Positions 51,782-60,860 of a stretch of 64,000 nt of DNA are shown here, piece by piece. Under the pieces are notes generated by a model that searched no databases, had not been told where the DNA came from, and saw only the letters and a program-made list of their open reading frames with translations. Origin of the DNA: Gammaproteobacteria bacterium (GTDB taxonomy: Bacteria > Pseudomonadota > Gammaproteobacteria > JAJPIJ01); contig DATJVC010000025.1 in NCBI GenBank assembly GCA_035501935.1, positions 106,296 through 170,295 on the forward strand, written 5' to 3'. Numbering within the stretch: the first letter of the stretch is position 1; each line of letters opens with the position of its first letter. Made by a program: the position numbers and the translations under genes.

Positions 51782-53199
51782 GGCGATGATCCGACGTGGT
51801 CGATATGTTCAAGCAAATAATCCTGCACCGCATCCTCCATGTTCAGAAAGCTGCGCCATGCCTGTATGCGCAGTTCATGATCCGCCAATGCCGTGCCCAG
51901 CGTCTCCAGCCGGGCCCGGATCAGCACCAACTGATCGGCCTCCTCCAGTTGAATTTGATGTTTGATCTTGTCTTCTTGCGCCGCCAGTTCCGTGAGCAGC
52001 GGCGTGGCGGTCTCGGCCGCCGCGCGCGCCGCGAGGTAGGCGCTGTGTTCCCGTTCCAATTGGGTGATTACCTGTGATTGCAGGGATTCGAACCGGCGCG
52101 CCTCCTGTTCACGTTGGGCCTGGGCCTCTGCGATCGGCCCCTCGTTGCGGTTGAGGAGCGGCAACGCCAGGGTGGCGGCCAGTGTCCAGATGTTGTCGGT
52201 TTGATCAAACAGATATCCGGGATTCAACGTCACGTCCGGGTATTGTTTCTCGATTTCCGTGCGCAACGCCGCCTCGGCCACCAGGTACTGCTGCAATTGC
52301 CGCCGGATGTCGGCGCGTCCGGTCAGGGCCTGCTTTTGCAGCGCGGGTTGCGGAATCGCATTCTCCGGTGGCAGATGCCGGAAAATATCCAGGGAAAGAT
52401 TCAACCCGTCGATCGCGCTCCCGGGCACTGCCAGCGCGCCCGCGAGCGCCACCCTGGCATTCCGCATCTGGGCGCCGGCGGCGCCGAGCGTGAGCCGTGT
52501 CCGCTGCAGATCCAGGCGCGTGGCGCTGACCTCAAATTGGTTGGCTTCGCCAAATTCGGCGCGGCGTTCAAGCAGCCGCACGGCCTCCTCCTGCACCCGC
52601 GCCTGGTCCTGCAGCAGCGTCTGCCGTGTCGCAGCATCGAAATAATCCAACAGTTGTTCACTCACCTCACGCCTGACAGGCCATGACTGCGCGACCTCGG
52701 CCAGCCTGGCCGTTTCGACGGCGGCCTCGGCTTGCGCGATCCTCGCGGCCCGCTTGGCCGGGCGTTCGAATAGCCAGCTGAATGCCGCGCCGGCGCTCCA
52801 TAGCGTGGGTTGCCCGTTGGTGTCGCTGTGATGCTCCAACTGTGGATTCACTTCAGGGTTGGGGAGTCCGCGGGCCGTCTGCACCTGCGCCTCGGCCACG
52901 GCCACGCCGGCGCGCGCCTCCGCGGGCTCCGGGCGGTAATACAGCGCAGCCGCGGCCAGCGCCCGCCGATCCCATGCGGGCAAAGGCCACCGGGAGACGG
53001 GAACGCCCCGCTGCCGGAGGAAATCACGCAGGTCGCTGCGGGCAAGATTGCGCGCGGCATATGCCGAGGGCAGGGCCTCCGGATCAAGCGGCTTGGGCTG
53101 ATAGGTTTGCAGCGCGCAGGCGGCCATCATGCCGGCAAGAATGATGAGCGGCAGCTCGCGAGCGCCGATTGCTTTTTTTCTTGTTGTTTCGGTCCGCAT
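51778..53199 (-). CDS. TolC-family outer-membrane lipoprotein
   Basis: A 473-residue outer-membrane factor. The lipobox is LAGMMAAC, giving a lipidated N-terminal cysteine, and the rest consists of long coiled-coil helices with two repeated domains (LYYRPEPAEARAGVAVAEAQVQTARGLPNPEVNP and FGEANQFEVSATRLDLQRTRLTLGAAGAQMRNARVALAGAL). The start ATG at 53199 begins the signal; an upstream frame extends past it into the DUF1244 gene. It is the first gene of the tripartite metal-efflux operon. Confidence 0.88.
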   Translation of the reverse strand: MRTETTRKKAIGARELPLIILAGMMAACALQTYQPKPLDPEALPSAYAARNLARSDLRDFLRQRGVPVSRWPLPAWDRRALAAAALYYRPEPAEARAGVAVAEAQVQTARGLPNPEVNPQLEHHSDTNGQPTLWSAGAAFSWLFERPAKRAARIAQAEAAVETARLAEVAQSWPVRREVSEQLLDYFDAATRQTLLQDQARVQEEAVRLLERRAEFGEANQFEVSATRLDLQRTRLTLGAAGAQMRNARVALAGALAVPGSAIDGLNLSLDIFRHLPPENAIPQPALQKQALTGRADIRRQLQQYLVAEAALRTEIEKQYPDVTLNPGYLFDQTDNIWTLAATLALPLLNRNEGPIAEAQAQREQEARRFESLQSQVITQLEREHSAYLAARAAAETATPLLTELAAQEDKIKHQIQLEEADQLVLIRARLETLGTALADHELRIQAWRSFLNMEDAVQDYLLEHIDHVGSSP

Positions 53200-53264
53200 G
53201 CTCAGACATCCGCAAACAGGCCCGCCCACGCATGCGTGTGCGTCCCGTCGACTTCGGATCGTTT

Positions 53265-53561
53265 TCAGTGTTCGTGATTCAAACCGGTACGCACAGCCAT
53301 CTGTTCCGGCGTGGCCTCTTTCTGGTATTTCGCCTTCCATTCTTCGTAGGGCATGCCATAGACCGCGGTCCTGGCCTCGTCCTTCGTCAGCTTCACTCCG
53401 CGCTCCTCGGCGGCGGCGAGATACCAGTTCGACAGGCAATTGCGGCAGAAACCGGCCAGATTCATGAGATCGATGTTCTGGACGTCCGTGCGCCTGCGCA
53501 AATGCTCCAGCAGATGCCGGAAGGCCGCCGCCTCCAATTCGACCTGCGATTTTTCGTCCAC
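53265..53561 (-). CDS. DUF1244 protein
   Basis: A 98-residue soluble protein of the widespread DUF1244 family. Conserved parts are AAAFRHLLEHLRRRTDVQNIDLMNLAGFCRNCLSNWY and GMPYEEWKAKYQ. The two cysteines in CRNCL are a family feature. Its function is unknown. It is divergent from the NADH dehydrogenase gene with 74 bases between starts, and has a separate 65-base gap before the metal-efflux operon downstream. Confidence 0.9.
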   Translation of the reverse strand: MDEKSQVELEAAAFRHLLEHLRRRTDVQNIDLMNLAGFCRNCLSNWYLAAAEERGVKLTKDEARTAVYGMPYEEWKAKYQKEATPEQMAVRTGLNHEH

Positions 53562-53635
53562 AAGGCCCTCTTCTTCTCGCGGTGCGGGATGGGATTGGTT
53601 ATTATACGCGCCTCTTTTTTCACGGGATATTTCTC

Positions 53636-54991
53636 ATGGATTCCGACCGGAGCAGGGATCAGCCCGCGGCCGGGACACGGCATCAAATCATCGTGGTAGG
53701 CGGTGGCGCGGGCGGCTTTGAATTGGCCGTGCGACTGGGCCGTCGCCTCGGCCGCCGGGGCCTGGCGGACGTGACGCTGGTTGATCGCACGCCCGTGCAC
53801 ATCTGGAAGCCGCTGCTGCACGAGGTTGCGGCCGGCACCTTGAATGCCAACGAGGATGAACTCAATTACCTCGCCTACGCGCACTGGAACCACTTTCGCT
53901 TCCGTCTGGGGTCGCTGGAGACCATCGATCGCGCCGGCAAGGCCCTGATCCTGTCCCCCTCGTTCGACGAGCAGGGCCAGGAATTCATTCCCCGCCGCAA
54001 GTTCCACTACGACACACTGGTGGTCTGCATCGGCAGCCTGACCCATGACTACAGTGTCCCCGGCGTGCGCGAACATTGCCAGACGCTGGACACCCGCGAG
54101 CAGGCGGACCACTTCCACCGCCATCTGCTGTACCGCTGCTATCAGGCCAACGCCCAGGAAGCACCGCTGCGGCCCGGTCAATTGCACATCGCCATCGCCG
54201 GCGCCGGCGCGACCGGCGTCGAGTTGGCCGCCGAACTCCATAGCGCCGTGCGGCAGCTGGTCTCCTTCGGGCTTGAGCGCATCGATCCGGAGCGCGACAT
54301 ACGCATCAATCTGGTCGAGGGTGCGACGCGCGTGCTGCCCGGCCTGCCTGAGCGGATATCGGCGGAGACCGAGAGACTTCTCAAGGACATCAACATTCAA
54401 GTCATGACCGGCGAACGGGTGACGCGCGCCACCGCCGAGGGCTTCCACACCCAGAGCGGCAAATTCATCCCCGCCGAAATCAAAATCTGGGCCGCCGGCA
54501 TCAAGGCACCGGAGGTGCTGAAGAACCTGGATGGACTCGAGACGAACCACATCAATCAACTATCGGTCCGTCCCACGCTGCAGACCACCCGCGATGAAAA
54601 CATATTTGCCCTGGGCGACTGCGCCGCCTGCCCGCTTGGTGACGGCAAATCCCTGGTGCCGCCGCGCGCACAGGCCGCGCATCAGCAGGCCTCACTGTTG
54701 GTGAAATCCATCGAACTCCGCCTGCGCGGCGGGGCCCGCCTGCCGGAATACCGCTATCATGACTTCGGCTCGCTCATCAATCTGAGCCACCACAGCACCA
54801 TCGGCAATCTCATGGGCAATCTGATGGGGCGCGCGGGGACCTTCTACATGGAGGGCCTGCTGGCGAGGCTGGCGTATTTATCCCTGTACAAGATGCACCT
54901 GCTGGCCATACAGGGCTGGTGGCCCGTCACCTTGAAGACGCTGGCTAATCTCCTCAGCCGGCGCACTAAACCCCGCCTGAAGCTGCATTGA
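53636..54991 (+). CDS. ndh: type II NADH:quinone oxidoreductase
   Basis: A 451-residue peripheral-membrane flavoprotein that passes electrons from NADH to quinone without pumping protons. It has two Rossmann motifs, IIVVGGGAGGFELAVRLG (FAD) and IAIAGAGATGVELAAEL (NADH), the FAD-binding IFALGDCAACP near the C-terminal half, and LVPPRAQAAHQQASLL. An amphipathic C-terminal part (YLSLYKMHLLAIQGWWPVT) anchors it. The ATG at 53636 starts a longer-than-usual N-terminal arm (about 16 residues) before the first Rossmann strand. It ends overlapping the convergent CDP-alcohol transferase gene by 26 bases. Confidence 0.93.
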   Translation: MDSDRSRDQPAAGTRHQIIVVGGGAGGFELAVRLGRRLGRRGLADVTLVDRTPVHIWKPLLHEVAAGTLNANEDELNYLAYAHWNHFRFRLGSLETIDRAGKALILSPSFDEQGQEFIPRRKFHYDTLVVCIGSLTHDYSVPGVREHCQTLDTREQADHFHRHLLYRCYQANAQEAPLRPGQLHIAIAGAGATGVELAAELHSAVRQLVSFGLERIDPERDIRINLVEGATRVLPGLPERISAETERLLKDINIQVMTGERVTRATAEGFHTQSGKFIPAEIKIWAAGIKAPEVLKNLDGLETNHINQLSVRPTLQTTRDENIFALGDCAACPLGDGKSLVPPRAQAAHQQASLLVKSIELRLRGGARLPEYRYHDFGSLINLSHHSTIGNLMGNLMGRAGTFYMEGLLARLAYLSLYKMHLLAIQGWWPVTLKTLANLLSRRTKPRLKLH

Positions 54992-55610
54992 GCAGCCGCA
55001 GGTGCGAGAGCCGCCGCCAGGTCAGGAGCGCGATCACCGGCGAGCAGATGGCGGCGGCAATCAGCACCGGTTCAAGCCATTCCAGCCAGGCCAGCGGCCC
55101 GAATAGATACAGCGCATCGTCGAAATCGAATCCGGCCACGCCCGTGTAGGCCTTCCTCCCGCTGCCGTCGAATTTCTCCAGCCGCTCCGACCACACCGAG
55201 GCGACGGCAACCGCGATCCCGGCCACCAGCCCCAACAGCACGGCCCATGCGCCAAGATGGGAGTGGCGCAGCCCCAACCCTATGGAAAGAAACAGCAGCG
55301 CGTTCAGGATGACGTCGGTGAAATAGTCGTAGGCATGACCGGCCGGGCTGCTCCTGCCTGACAGGCGCGCCAGTTCGCCATCGGCGCGATCCATAAAGGC
55401 GGAAACCACCCACCACACGCCGCCCCATATTTCGCCGCTGCGAGTACCGTATCCGAATGCGACGCAGGCCAAAAGTCCGCTCAGGAAACGCAACGTGGTC
55501 AGGTGATTGGGAGTCACGGGGGTGTGGACGAGGGGCTGGACGAAATAACGGGCCAGCCGGTGCGTCCATGAGGTATAGGGCGCGGTGGTTTTCAGAGATG
55601 GCCACTGCAT
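54966..55610 (-). CDS. CDP-alcohol phosphatidyltransferase family protein
   Basis: A 214-residue membrane enzyme with about six helices and the full active-site signature DG(x)2AR(x)8G(x)3D(x)3D: DRADGELARLSGRSSPAGHAYDYFTD. Members move phosphatidyl or phosphoalcohol groups onto alcohols. It is the final gene of the hpnI-hpnJ-hpnL run, so it may work on a lipid linked to hopanoid handling, but the substrate cannot be read from the motif. I use ATG at 55610; a TTG at 55616 would overlap the hpnL stop as TTGA. Confidence 0.85.
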   Translation of the reverse strand: MQWPSLKTTAPYTSWTHRLARYFVQPLVHTPVTPNHLTTLRFLSGLLACVAFGYGTRSGEIWGGVWWVVSAFMDRADGELARLSGRSSPAGHAYDYFTDVILNALLFLSIGLGLRHSHLGAWAVLLGLVAGIAVAVASVWSERLEKFDGSGRKAYTGVAGFDFDDALYLFGPLAWLEWLEPVLIAAAICSPVIALLTWRRLSHLRLLNAASGGV

Positions 55611-55612
55611 AT

Positions 55613-56602
55613 TCAACCGCCGACCATTTCCAGCCGGCGCGCCAGCCAGCGGCGGCTTTCCAGATGATGCCAGAATATCAACATGGGCAAACCCAGCAGG
55701 AATTCGCGCACGCGTTTGACGAGCGACAACGCCAGGGCATGGCTGGGATCCAGCCCATACCAGCCGCCGATGAAAATCAGTCCGCCCTCCTGCACGCCCA
55801 GTGCGCCGGGCACGATGAAACCCGCGCTGCGCACCGCCTGTCCCAGGCTCTCAATGACCATGCAGGCGGCCCAGCCCGGTTCGACGCCCATCAAATGCAG
55901 AGCCAGCCAGATCTCACCGACGCCGACCAGCCAGGACACGAAGTGATAAGGCGCGGCGGAGAGCCATGTGCGCCGATCGCGGTAAAACCCCTGCACCTCC
56001 TCGTGCAGATTGGAAAATACCCCCAGCGCCGGCTGGTTGAGCTGCGCCGCGGTGATCTGCAGCAGGCGTTCGATGATTTTGAACAGGCCATAACGCTGCG
56101 CGATGACATAGCCGCCAATCGCCAGCACCGCCACCCCCACGCCGGCCGAGAGCCGTAAAAGCTCGCCGTCATGACCGCCCCGCACCATTACCAGAAACAA
56201 TCCCATGAAGGTGAAGATTAACTGCGTCAGCAACTCCAGCGTCATGTCGATGACCACACCGGCAGTGGCGGACGCCGCCGGTGCACCATTAAAAGTGAGC
56301 AACCGCGCGCCCACGAGATCGCCGCCCACCTGTCCGGCCGGCAGCAGGTTGTTGACGGCCTCGCGCACCAGCCGCGCCTGCAGAAAATACGTGTAATCTG
56401 CCGGCCACACACGGTGCATGACCCGCTGCCAGGCGCACACGGAAAAAAACAGCGGAATGAAATGGAATGCCGCGACCGCGAATACGCCCCAACCGACGGC
56501 AAGAAAAGCCTGCGCCACGTTGTTAAAGCCGTGGTGGGCAATCAACGCCAGCGCGAGCAACAATCCCAGCAGGGCAACAAGGTACAGGCTGCGTTTCATC
56601 AC
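55613..56602 (-). CDS. hpnL: HpnL-like flippase-domain membrane protein
   Basis: A 329-residue polytopic protein of the LPG-synthetase-like flippase (UPF0104/YbhN) superfamily, about eight helices. It resembles the hopanoid-cluster member HpnL: AVNNLLPAGQVGGDLVGARLL and the late GFIVPGALGVQEGGLIFIGGWYGL are the conserved loops. Its position after hpnI and hpnJ on the same strand supports the name; HpnL's molecular role is not settled. A 75-base gap separates it from hpnJ. Confidence 0.82.
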   Translation of the reverse strand: MMKRSLYLVALLGLLLALALIAHHGFNNVAQAFLAVGWGVFAVAAFHFIPLFFSVCAWQRVMHRVWPADYTYFLQARLVREAVNNLLPAGQVGGDLVGARLLTFNGAPAASATAGVVIDMTLELLTQLIFTFMGLFLVMVRGGHDGELLRLSAGVGVAVLAIGGYVIAQRYGLFKIIERLLQITAAQLNQPALGVFSNLHEEVQGFYRDRRTWLSAAPYHFVSWLVGVGEIWLALHLMGVEPGWAACMVIESLGQAVRSAGFIVPGALGVQEGGLIFIGGWYGLDPSHALALSLVKRVREFLLGLPMLIFWHHLESRRWLARRLEMVGG

Positions 56603-56677
56603 GGAAGATTTCGCAAGACCCGCGGCCGGCGACCGATCTGAAAACTCAAGAGGACTTCACAGGTAATGGCGGCTTGT

Positions 56678-58102
56678 TCAGGCCTCGCCTCCACGCGCGC
56701 GCAGGAAGTGCATGAATTCCACGCCTTCGCGCAGGCGGCGCTTCATCATTTCCCAGCTCTTCAGCATCTCCCACGTGATGGCGGCAATCTTGCGCGGCCG
56801 GAAATAAAACCGCTTGTAGAACTCGGCGACCGCCTCGAAAATCTCCTCCTTGCTGAGATGCGGGTAATTCAGCGAGCTGATCTGAAAGCCCTCGGTCTGC
56901 ACCAGGTGCTTGCCCTGCTCCAGCAGCCAGCCGTTTTCCACCGCCTGTTTGTAGAGTGCCGTGCCTGGATAGGGCGCGGCGATGGACACCTGAATGGTAT
57001 GCGGGTTGATCTCCTGCGCGAAGCGGATGGTTTCTTCGATCGTCTCTCGCGTCTCGCCCGGCAGGCCCATGATGAAGGTGCCGTGGATGGTGATGCCGAG
57101 TTTGTTGCAATCGGCCGTGAAGCGGCGCGCGAATTCCACGCGCATGCCCTTCTTGATGTTGAAAAGGATCTGCTGGTTGCCGGTTTCGTAGCCAACGAGC
57201 AAAAGACGCAGACCATTGTCATGCATGACCTTGAGGGTCTCGTAGGGAACATTGGCCTTGGCGTTGCACGACCATGTGACGCCCAGCTTGCCGAGCCCGC
57301 GGGCGATTTCCTCGGCGCGCTTCAGGTCGTCGGTGAAGGTGTCGTCATCGAAGAAAAATTCCCTGACCTGGGGGAAGAGCTTTTTGGCGTGCGCGATTTC
57401 CGCCACCACGTTGCCGGCGCTGCGGGTGCGGTATTTGTGTCCGCCGATGGTCTGCGGCCAGAGGCAGAAGGTGCAGCGCGACTTGCAGCCCCTGCCGGTG
57501 TACAACGACACATAGGGATGCAGCAGGTAGCCGATGAAGTAATCCTCGATGACCAAATCGCGATGATAGACGTCCACCACCCACGGCAGCTGGTTCATGT
57601 CATGGAGGATGGGCCGCTCCGGATTGCGCACGGCCTGCCCGTCCTTGCGGTAAGTGACGCCCTGCACCTCGGCCATCGGCCTGCCTTCGGCGATTTCCTT
57701 GATGGTGAAATCGAATTCCGCATGGCCCACGTAATCAATGGCCGGCGAGGCCAGCAGCGATTGCTCCGGCGCCATCGCCACGTGAGCGCCGACAAACCCC
57801 ACCTTGAGTTCCGGATTTGCCGCCTTGAGCGCCTCGGCCACCTTGATGTCGTTGCCGAATGAGGGCGTGCTGGTGTGCAGCACCACCATCTCGAAATTGC
57901 GGGCCATCGGGATGATTTGCTCCAGGGACAGTCCGCGTGCGGGGGCATCGATCAGTTTGCTGCCCGGAATCAGCGCCGCCGGCTGCGCCAGCCAGGTCGG
58001 ATACCAGAAGGAACGGATCTCGCGCTTGGCCTGATAGCGCGACCCGGCGCCGCCGTCAAAACCCTCATAGGAGGGCGGATTCAGGAAGAGTGTCTTCATC
58101 AT
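56678..58102 (-). CDS. hpnJ: hopanoid biosynthesis radical SAM protein HpnJ
   Basis: A 474-residue B12-binding-type radical SAM protein. It begins MMKTLFLNPPSYEGFDGGAGSRYQ, and after a Rossmann-like N-terminal domain carries the cluster motif GRGCKSRCTFCLWPQ. FDDDTFTDDLKRAEEIARGL and GFIMGLPGE-type segments follow (TFIMGLPGETRETIEETI). In the known pathway HpnJ converts bacteriohopanetetrol glucosamine to the cyclitol ether. It lies 5 bases after hpnI. A gene for HpnK, the deacetylase that works between the two, is not in the window. Confidence 0.92.
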   Translation of the reverse strand: MMKTLFLNPPSYEGFDGGAGSRYQAKREIRSFWYPTWLAQPAALIPGSKLIDAPARGLSLEQIIPMARNFEMVVLHTSTPSFGNDIKVAEALKAANPELKVGFVGAHVAMAPEQSLLASPAIDYVGHAEFDFTIKEIAEGRPMAEVQGVTYRKDGQAVRNPERPILHDMNQLPWVVDVYHRDLVIEDYFIGYLLHPYVSLYTGRGCKSRCTFCLWPQTIGGHKYRTRSAGNVVAEIAHAKKLFPQVREFFFDDDTFTDDLKRAEEIARGLGKLGVTWSCNAKANVPYETLKVMHDNGLRLLLVGYETGNQQILFNIKKGMRVEFARRFTADCNKLGITIHGTFIMGLPGETRETIEETIRFAQEINPHTIQVSIAAPYPGTALYKQAVENGWLLEQGKHLVQTEGFQISSLNYPHLSKEEIFEAVAEFYKRFYFRPRKIAAITWEMLKSWEMMKRRLREGVEFMHFLRARGGEA

Positions 58103-58107
58103 GGGCT

Positions 58108-59274
58108 TTACACCCCTTGTTGAGAAAAAAGTTGACCGCCTTTGTCAATGGAAAACCGCCGGCCGCGCCAGGAGACGCCGCGTCCGAGGAAACTCATCGC
58201 CCAGACAAAAAATCCCAGCAGATCGCGCACCGGCGACAGCCACGGTGTGGCCGGCTCGCGGATGTGGAGCCGCCACCGCGCGATGAAGTGCATGAGCATC
58301 CGCAGGCAGACGGCGGCGCCGGCGAGGCCCCAGGCCGAGGTTTCCAGACGCCCCGCCCAGGTGCTCAAGACCGCGCAAAAAAGCGTGACGGGCACGGCAT
58401 AAGTAATCGCGGAGCAGGCGTAACCCACCGGTTCCAGAGACAGTATTGTGCGGGCCCAGCGCAATTCGTGCCTGAAGGCCGATTTGAAATCGGGTTCGGA
58501 AACGATGTTGTCCACGATATACGGACACAAAACCACCTTGTATCCGGCGCCGCTGATGCGCTTGCCGAGCATGTGATCATCGGCCAGCAGCGACGCCAGG
58601 GGCGCGAATCCGCCGGTGGCCGCGAGCGCCTCGCGGCGTACCGCCATCGTGGAGCCGAAACAGAAATCAAGTTTCCTGAAACGCAGGGCCACCAGCACCG
58701 ACGGCAGGAACCATTCATTGATTGCCATCGCGCTCAAGCGCGAGGCCAGGCCCCCTGCGGCCACGCCACGGTACAGGCAGGTCACCGCCCCCACACCGGG
58801 ATCGGCGAACTCGATCGCCAGTGCCCGCAGGTAATTTTTTTCAACCTTCATGTCGCTGTCGGCGATCACCAGGATGTCGTGCCTCGCGGCATGGGTCATA
58901 TTGGCAAGATTGCTGACCTTGTAGTTGCTGCCAATTACCGTGGCGTTCACCACCAAGCCGAGATCGCGGTGCGGATATTCCTTCATCAACCGGCGTACGA
59001 CGGCCACCGCGGGGTCGGATGTTTCGCGCACGCCGAACACGATTTGGTATTGCGGATAATCCTGTTCGCAGAACGAACGCAGGTTTTCATAAAGCCCCGT
59101 GTCCAATCCGCAGACGGGCTTTAAAATCGTGACGGGCGGCAAGGCAGTGACACCGGGCTGTGGCACCAGGGCCTTGAACTGGCTCAACCGCCACATGGCA
59201 TACGCCACGTAGCCAAGCGATAGAAAACCAAAGACCAGGCCGAAAATCAGAACCACGGTAGGTACGGCACTCAT
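58108..59274 (-). CDS. hpnI: hopanoid glycosyltransferase HpnI
   Basis: A 388-residue membrane glycosyltransferase of the ceramide-glucosyltransferase type. The N-terminal helix (about 6-27), VTILKPVCGLDTGLYENLRSFCEQDYPQYQIVFGV, the DxD-like ADSDMKVEKNYLRALA, and the LADDHMLGKRISGAGYKVVL plus HELRWARTI (QxxRW-like) motifs are typical. Two or three C-terminal helices follow. HpnI adds N-acetylglucosamine to bacteriohopanetetrol. It is the first gene of the hpnI-hpnJ-hpnL-CDP-alcohol transferase run. Confidence 0.92.
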   Translation of the reverse strand: MSAVPTVVLIFGLVFGFLSLGYVAYAMWRLSQFKALVPQPGVTALPPVTILKPVCGLDTGLYENLRSFCEQDYPQYQIVFGVRETSDPAVAVVRRLMKEYPHRDLGLVVNATVIGSNYKVSNLANMTHAARHDILVIADSDMKVEKNYLRALAIEFADPGVGAVTCLYRGVAAGGLASRLSAMAINEWFLPSVLVALRFRKLDFCFGSTMAVRREALAATGGFAPLASLLADDHMLGKRISGAGYKVVLCPYIVDNIVSEPDFKSAFRHELRWARTILSLEPVGYACSAITYAVPVTLFCAVLSTWAGRLETSAWGLAGAAVCLRMLMHFIARWRLHIREPATPWLSPVRDLLGFFVWAMSFLGRGVSWRGRRFSIDKGGQLFSQQGV

Positions 59275-59466
59275 GCTTATGCAGTATAACCCATTGTTAA
59301 TGATGATATTTTATTGAAATTCAATAAGGCCTGAAAGGATTCCGGCTGATTCAGGGCCCCCTTCAAAATCATTTTCGCACGACTGGGTATCCGCCGCCAT
59401 ATCACTTCCCGCTCCGCCACGCCATTTCAACGCCCCACCGGAGGGAAAGACGCATGGAGAAGCCAG
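59275..59466 (-). promoter_or_regulatory. hpnI promoter region with 17-base palindrome
   Basis: The gap holds a perfect inverted repeat TTATTGAA-A-TTCAATAA (59311-59327), 37 bases upstream of hpnI, and a -10-like TATACT (59283-59288) ending 8 bases before the ATG, which would give a nearly leaderless mRNA. The rest (59328-59466) has no gene or convincing site. The palindrome may be an operator for the hopanoid operon. Confidence 0.45.
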
Positions 59467-60849
59467 CTATGCGAAACCGTACTTTTTCATGCGCGTGCGC
59501 ATGATCATGCGCGTGATCCCCAGTTGGCGCGCGGCTTCTGAAACATTGTTATTGGTGCGCTTGAGCGCGCGTTCAATCAATAATTTCTCGGCGGCCTCCA
59601 GGCTCATGCCATCCAGGGCCGCATCCACGGATGGGGTGGTGGCTGCGGGCGTGCTCAACATCAAGGTCGCGGCCTTGATCGGGCCGCCGCCGGAGAGCAG
59701 CACCACGCGTTCAATGAGGTGCCTGAGCTCGCGCACGTTGCCCGGCCAGTGATAACGACGCAGCGCCTCCAGCGCCTCCGGCTCGAATTGCGGTTCGCGC
59801 CGGCCATAGCGCGCCGCCGTCTGTTTGGCGAACTCGCGCGCCAGCAGCAAAATATCATCGCCGCGATCGCGCAGCGGCGGCATCTTGATGGTCAGCACGT
59901 TCAGACGGAAATAAAGATCCGAGCGCAACCGCCCCTCCTTGACCATCGTCTCCATGTCGCGGTTGGTGGCGGCTATGAACCAGCAACGGACCGGACGCTC
60001 ATGGGTGCTGCCCACTCGACGCAGCGTGCGCCGCTCCAGCACCGCCAGCAGCTTGACCTGCAACTCCGGCGGGATCTCGCCGATCTCATCCAGAAACAGC
60101 GTGCCATCCTCGGCCGCCTCGATGAGGCCGGTGCGCTCGACGTGGGCGCTGGTGAAGGCGCCCTTCTCATGGCCGAACAACTCCGCTTCGATCAAATCCT
60201 TCGGCAGCGCGGCGCAGTCCATGTGCACGAAGGGCCGATCGCGGCGCGCGCTCAGGCTGTGCAGCAGGCGTGCGGCCACGTCCTTGCCGGTGCCGGTCTC
60301 GCCCTGGATGAGCACGGTCGGCGGCACGACGTCGGGAGTGGCCACCAGCGCGCCGATACGCTCGGCCTGCCTGCGGAAATCACGGATGGGTTCGCAATCA
60401 CCGAGAAAAAACTGCCCCGGATTTTCCGCCTTGGCGCTGCGTTCGCGCTTGCGCGAATAGACCAGACTGCGGGTCAGTTCGGCCTTCGACAACACCTTCT
60501 GAACGTTGACCACCAATTCATCGAGGTCTATCGGCTTCTTGAGATAATCCAGGGCGTTCAGTTTCATCGCCGCCACGGCGTCCTCAAGCTCGCCATAAGC
60601 GGACAAGACCAGCACCGGCACCTCCGGCCCCAGTCCGTTGCGCAGCTTGGCCAGGAAATCGAGCCCGGAACCGTCCGGCAGCCGCATGTCGAGCAGAATC
60701 AAATCGGGTTGATTATCCTTGCAGTACGCACTGGCGCGCTCCAGCGTGTTGGCATGATGGCATTGATAACCCTCCTTGGTGAGCCGCTTCAGCACCGCTC
60801 TGGCGAACAACTCCTCGTCTTCAACAATCAGGACTTGCATCGCTCCCAA
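59467..60849 (-). CDS. NtrC-type sigma-54-dependent response regulator
   Basis: A 460-residue activator with receiver, AAA+ and Fis-type DNA-binding domains. Asp54 (LILLDMRLP) is the phosphorylation site. The AAA+ domain has Walker A GETGTGKD, Walker B TLFLDEIGEIP, and the sigma-54-contact loop GAFTSA at 230-235 where GAFTGA is standard. The C-terminal helix-turn-helix is NVSEAARQLGITRMIMRTRMKKYG. It is 11 bases downstream of its kinase gene. The serine in the loop is a notable deviation, but all ATPase residues look intact. Confidence 0.92.
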   Translation of the reverse strand: MGAMQVLIVEDEELFARAVLKRLTKEGYQCHHANTLERASAYCKDNQPDLILLDMRLPDGSGLDFLAKLRNGLGPEVPVLVLSAYGELEDAVAAMKLNALDYLKKPIDLDELVVNVQKVLSKAELTRSLVYSRKRERSAKAENPGQFFLGDCEPIRDFRRQAERIGALVATPDVVPPTVLIQGETGTGKDVAARLLHSLSARRDRPFVHMDCAALPKDLIEAELFGHEKGAFTSAHVERTGLIEAAEDGTLFLDEIGEIPPELQVKLLAVLERRTLRRVGSTHERPVRCWFIAATNRDMETMVKEGRLRSDLYFRLNVLTIKMPPLRDRGDDILLLAREFAKQTAARYGRREPQFEPEALEALRRYHWPGNVRELRHLIERVVLLSGGGPIKAATLMLSTPAATTPSVDAALDGMSLEAAEKLLIERALKRTNNNVSEAARQLGITRMIMRTRMKKYGFA

Positions 60850-60860
60850 TCCTCTTCATC

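Noticed and set aside
56666..57862. A 398-codon frame opposite hpnJ
   Set aside because: Long antisense frames are expected in GC-rich coding DNA; hpnJ has all its motifs on the other strand.
57937..59124. A 395-codon frame opposite hpnI and hpnJ
   Set aside because: It spans two real genes on the other strand, is arginine- and histidine-rich and has no recognisable domain.
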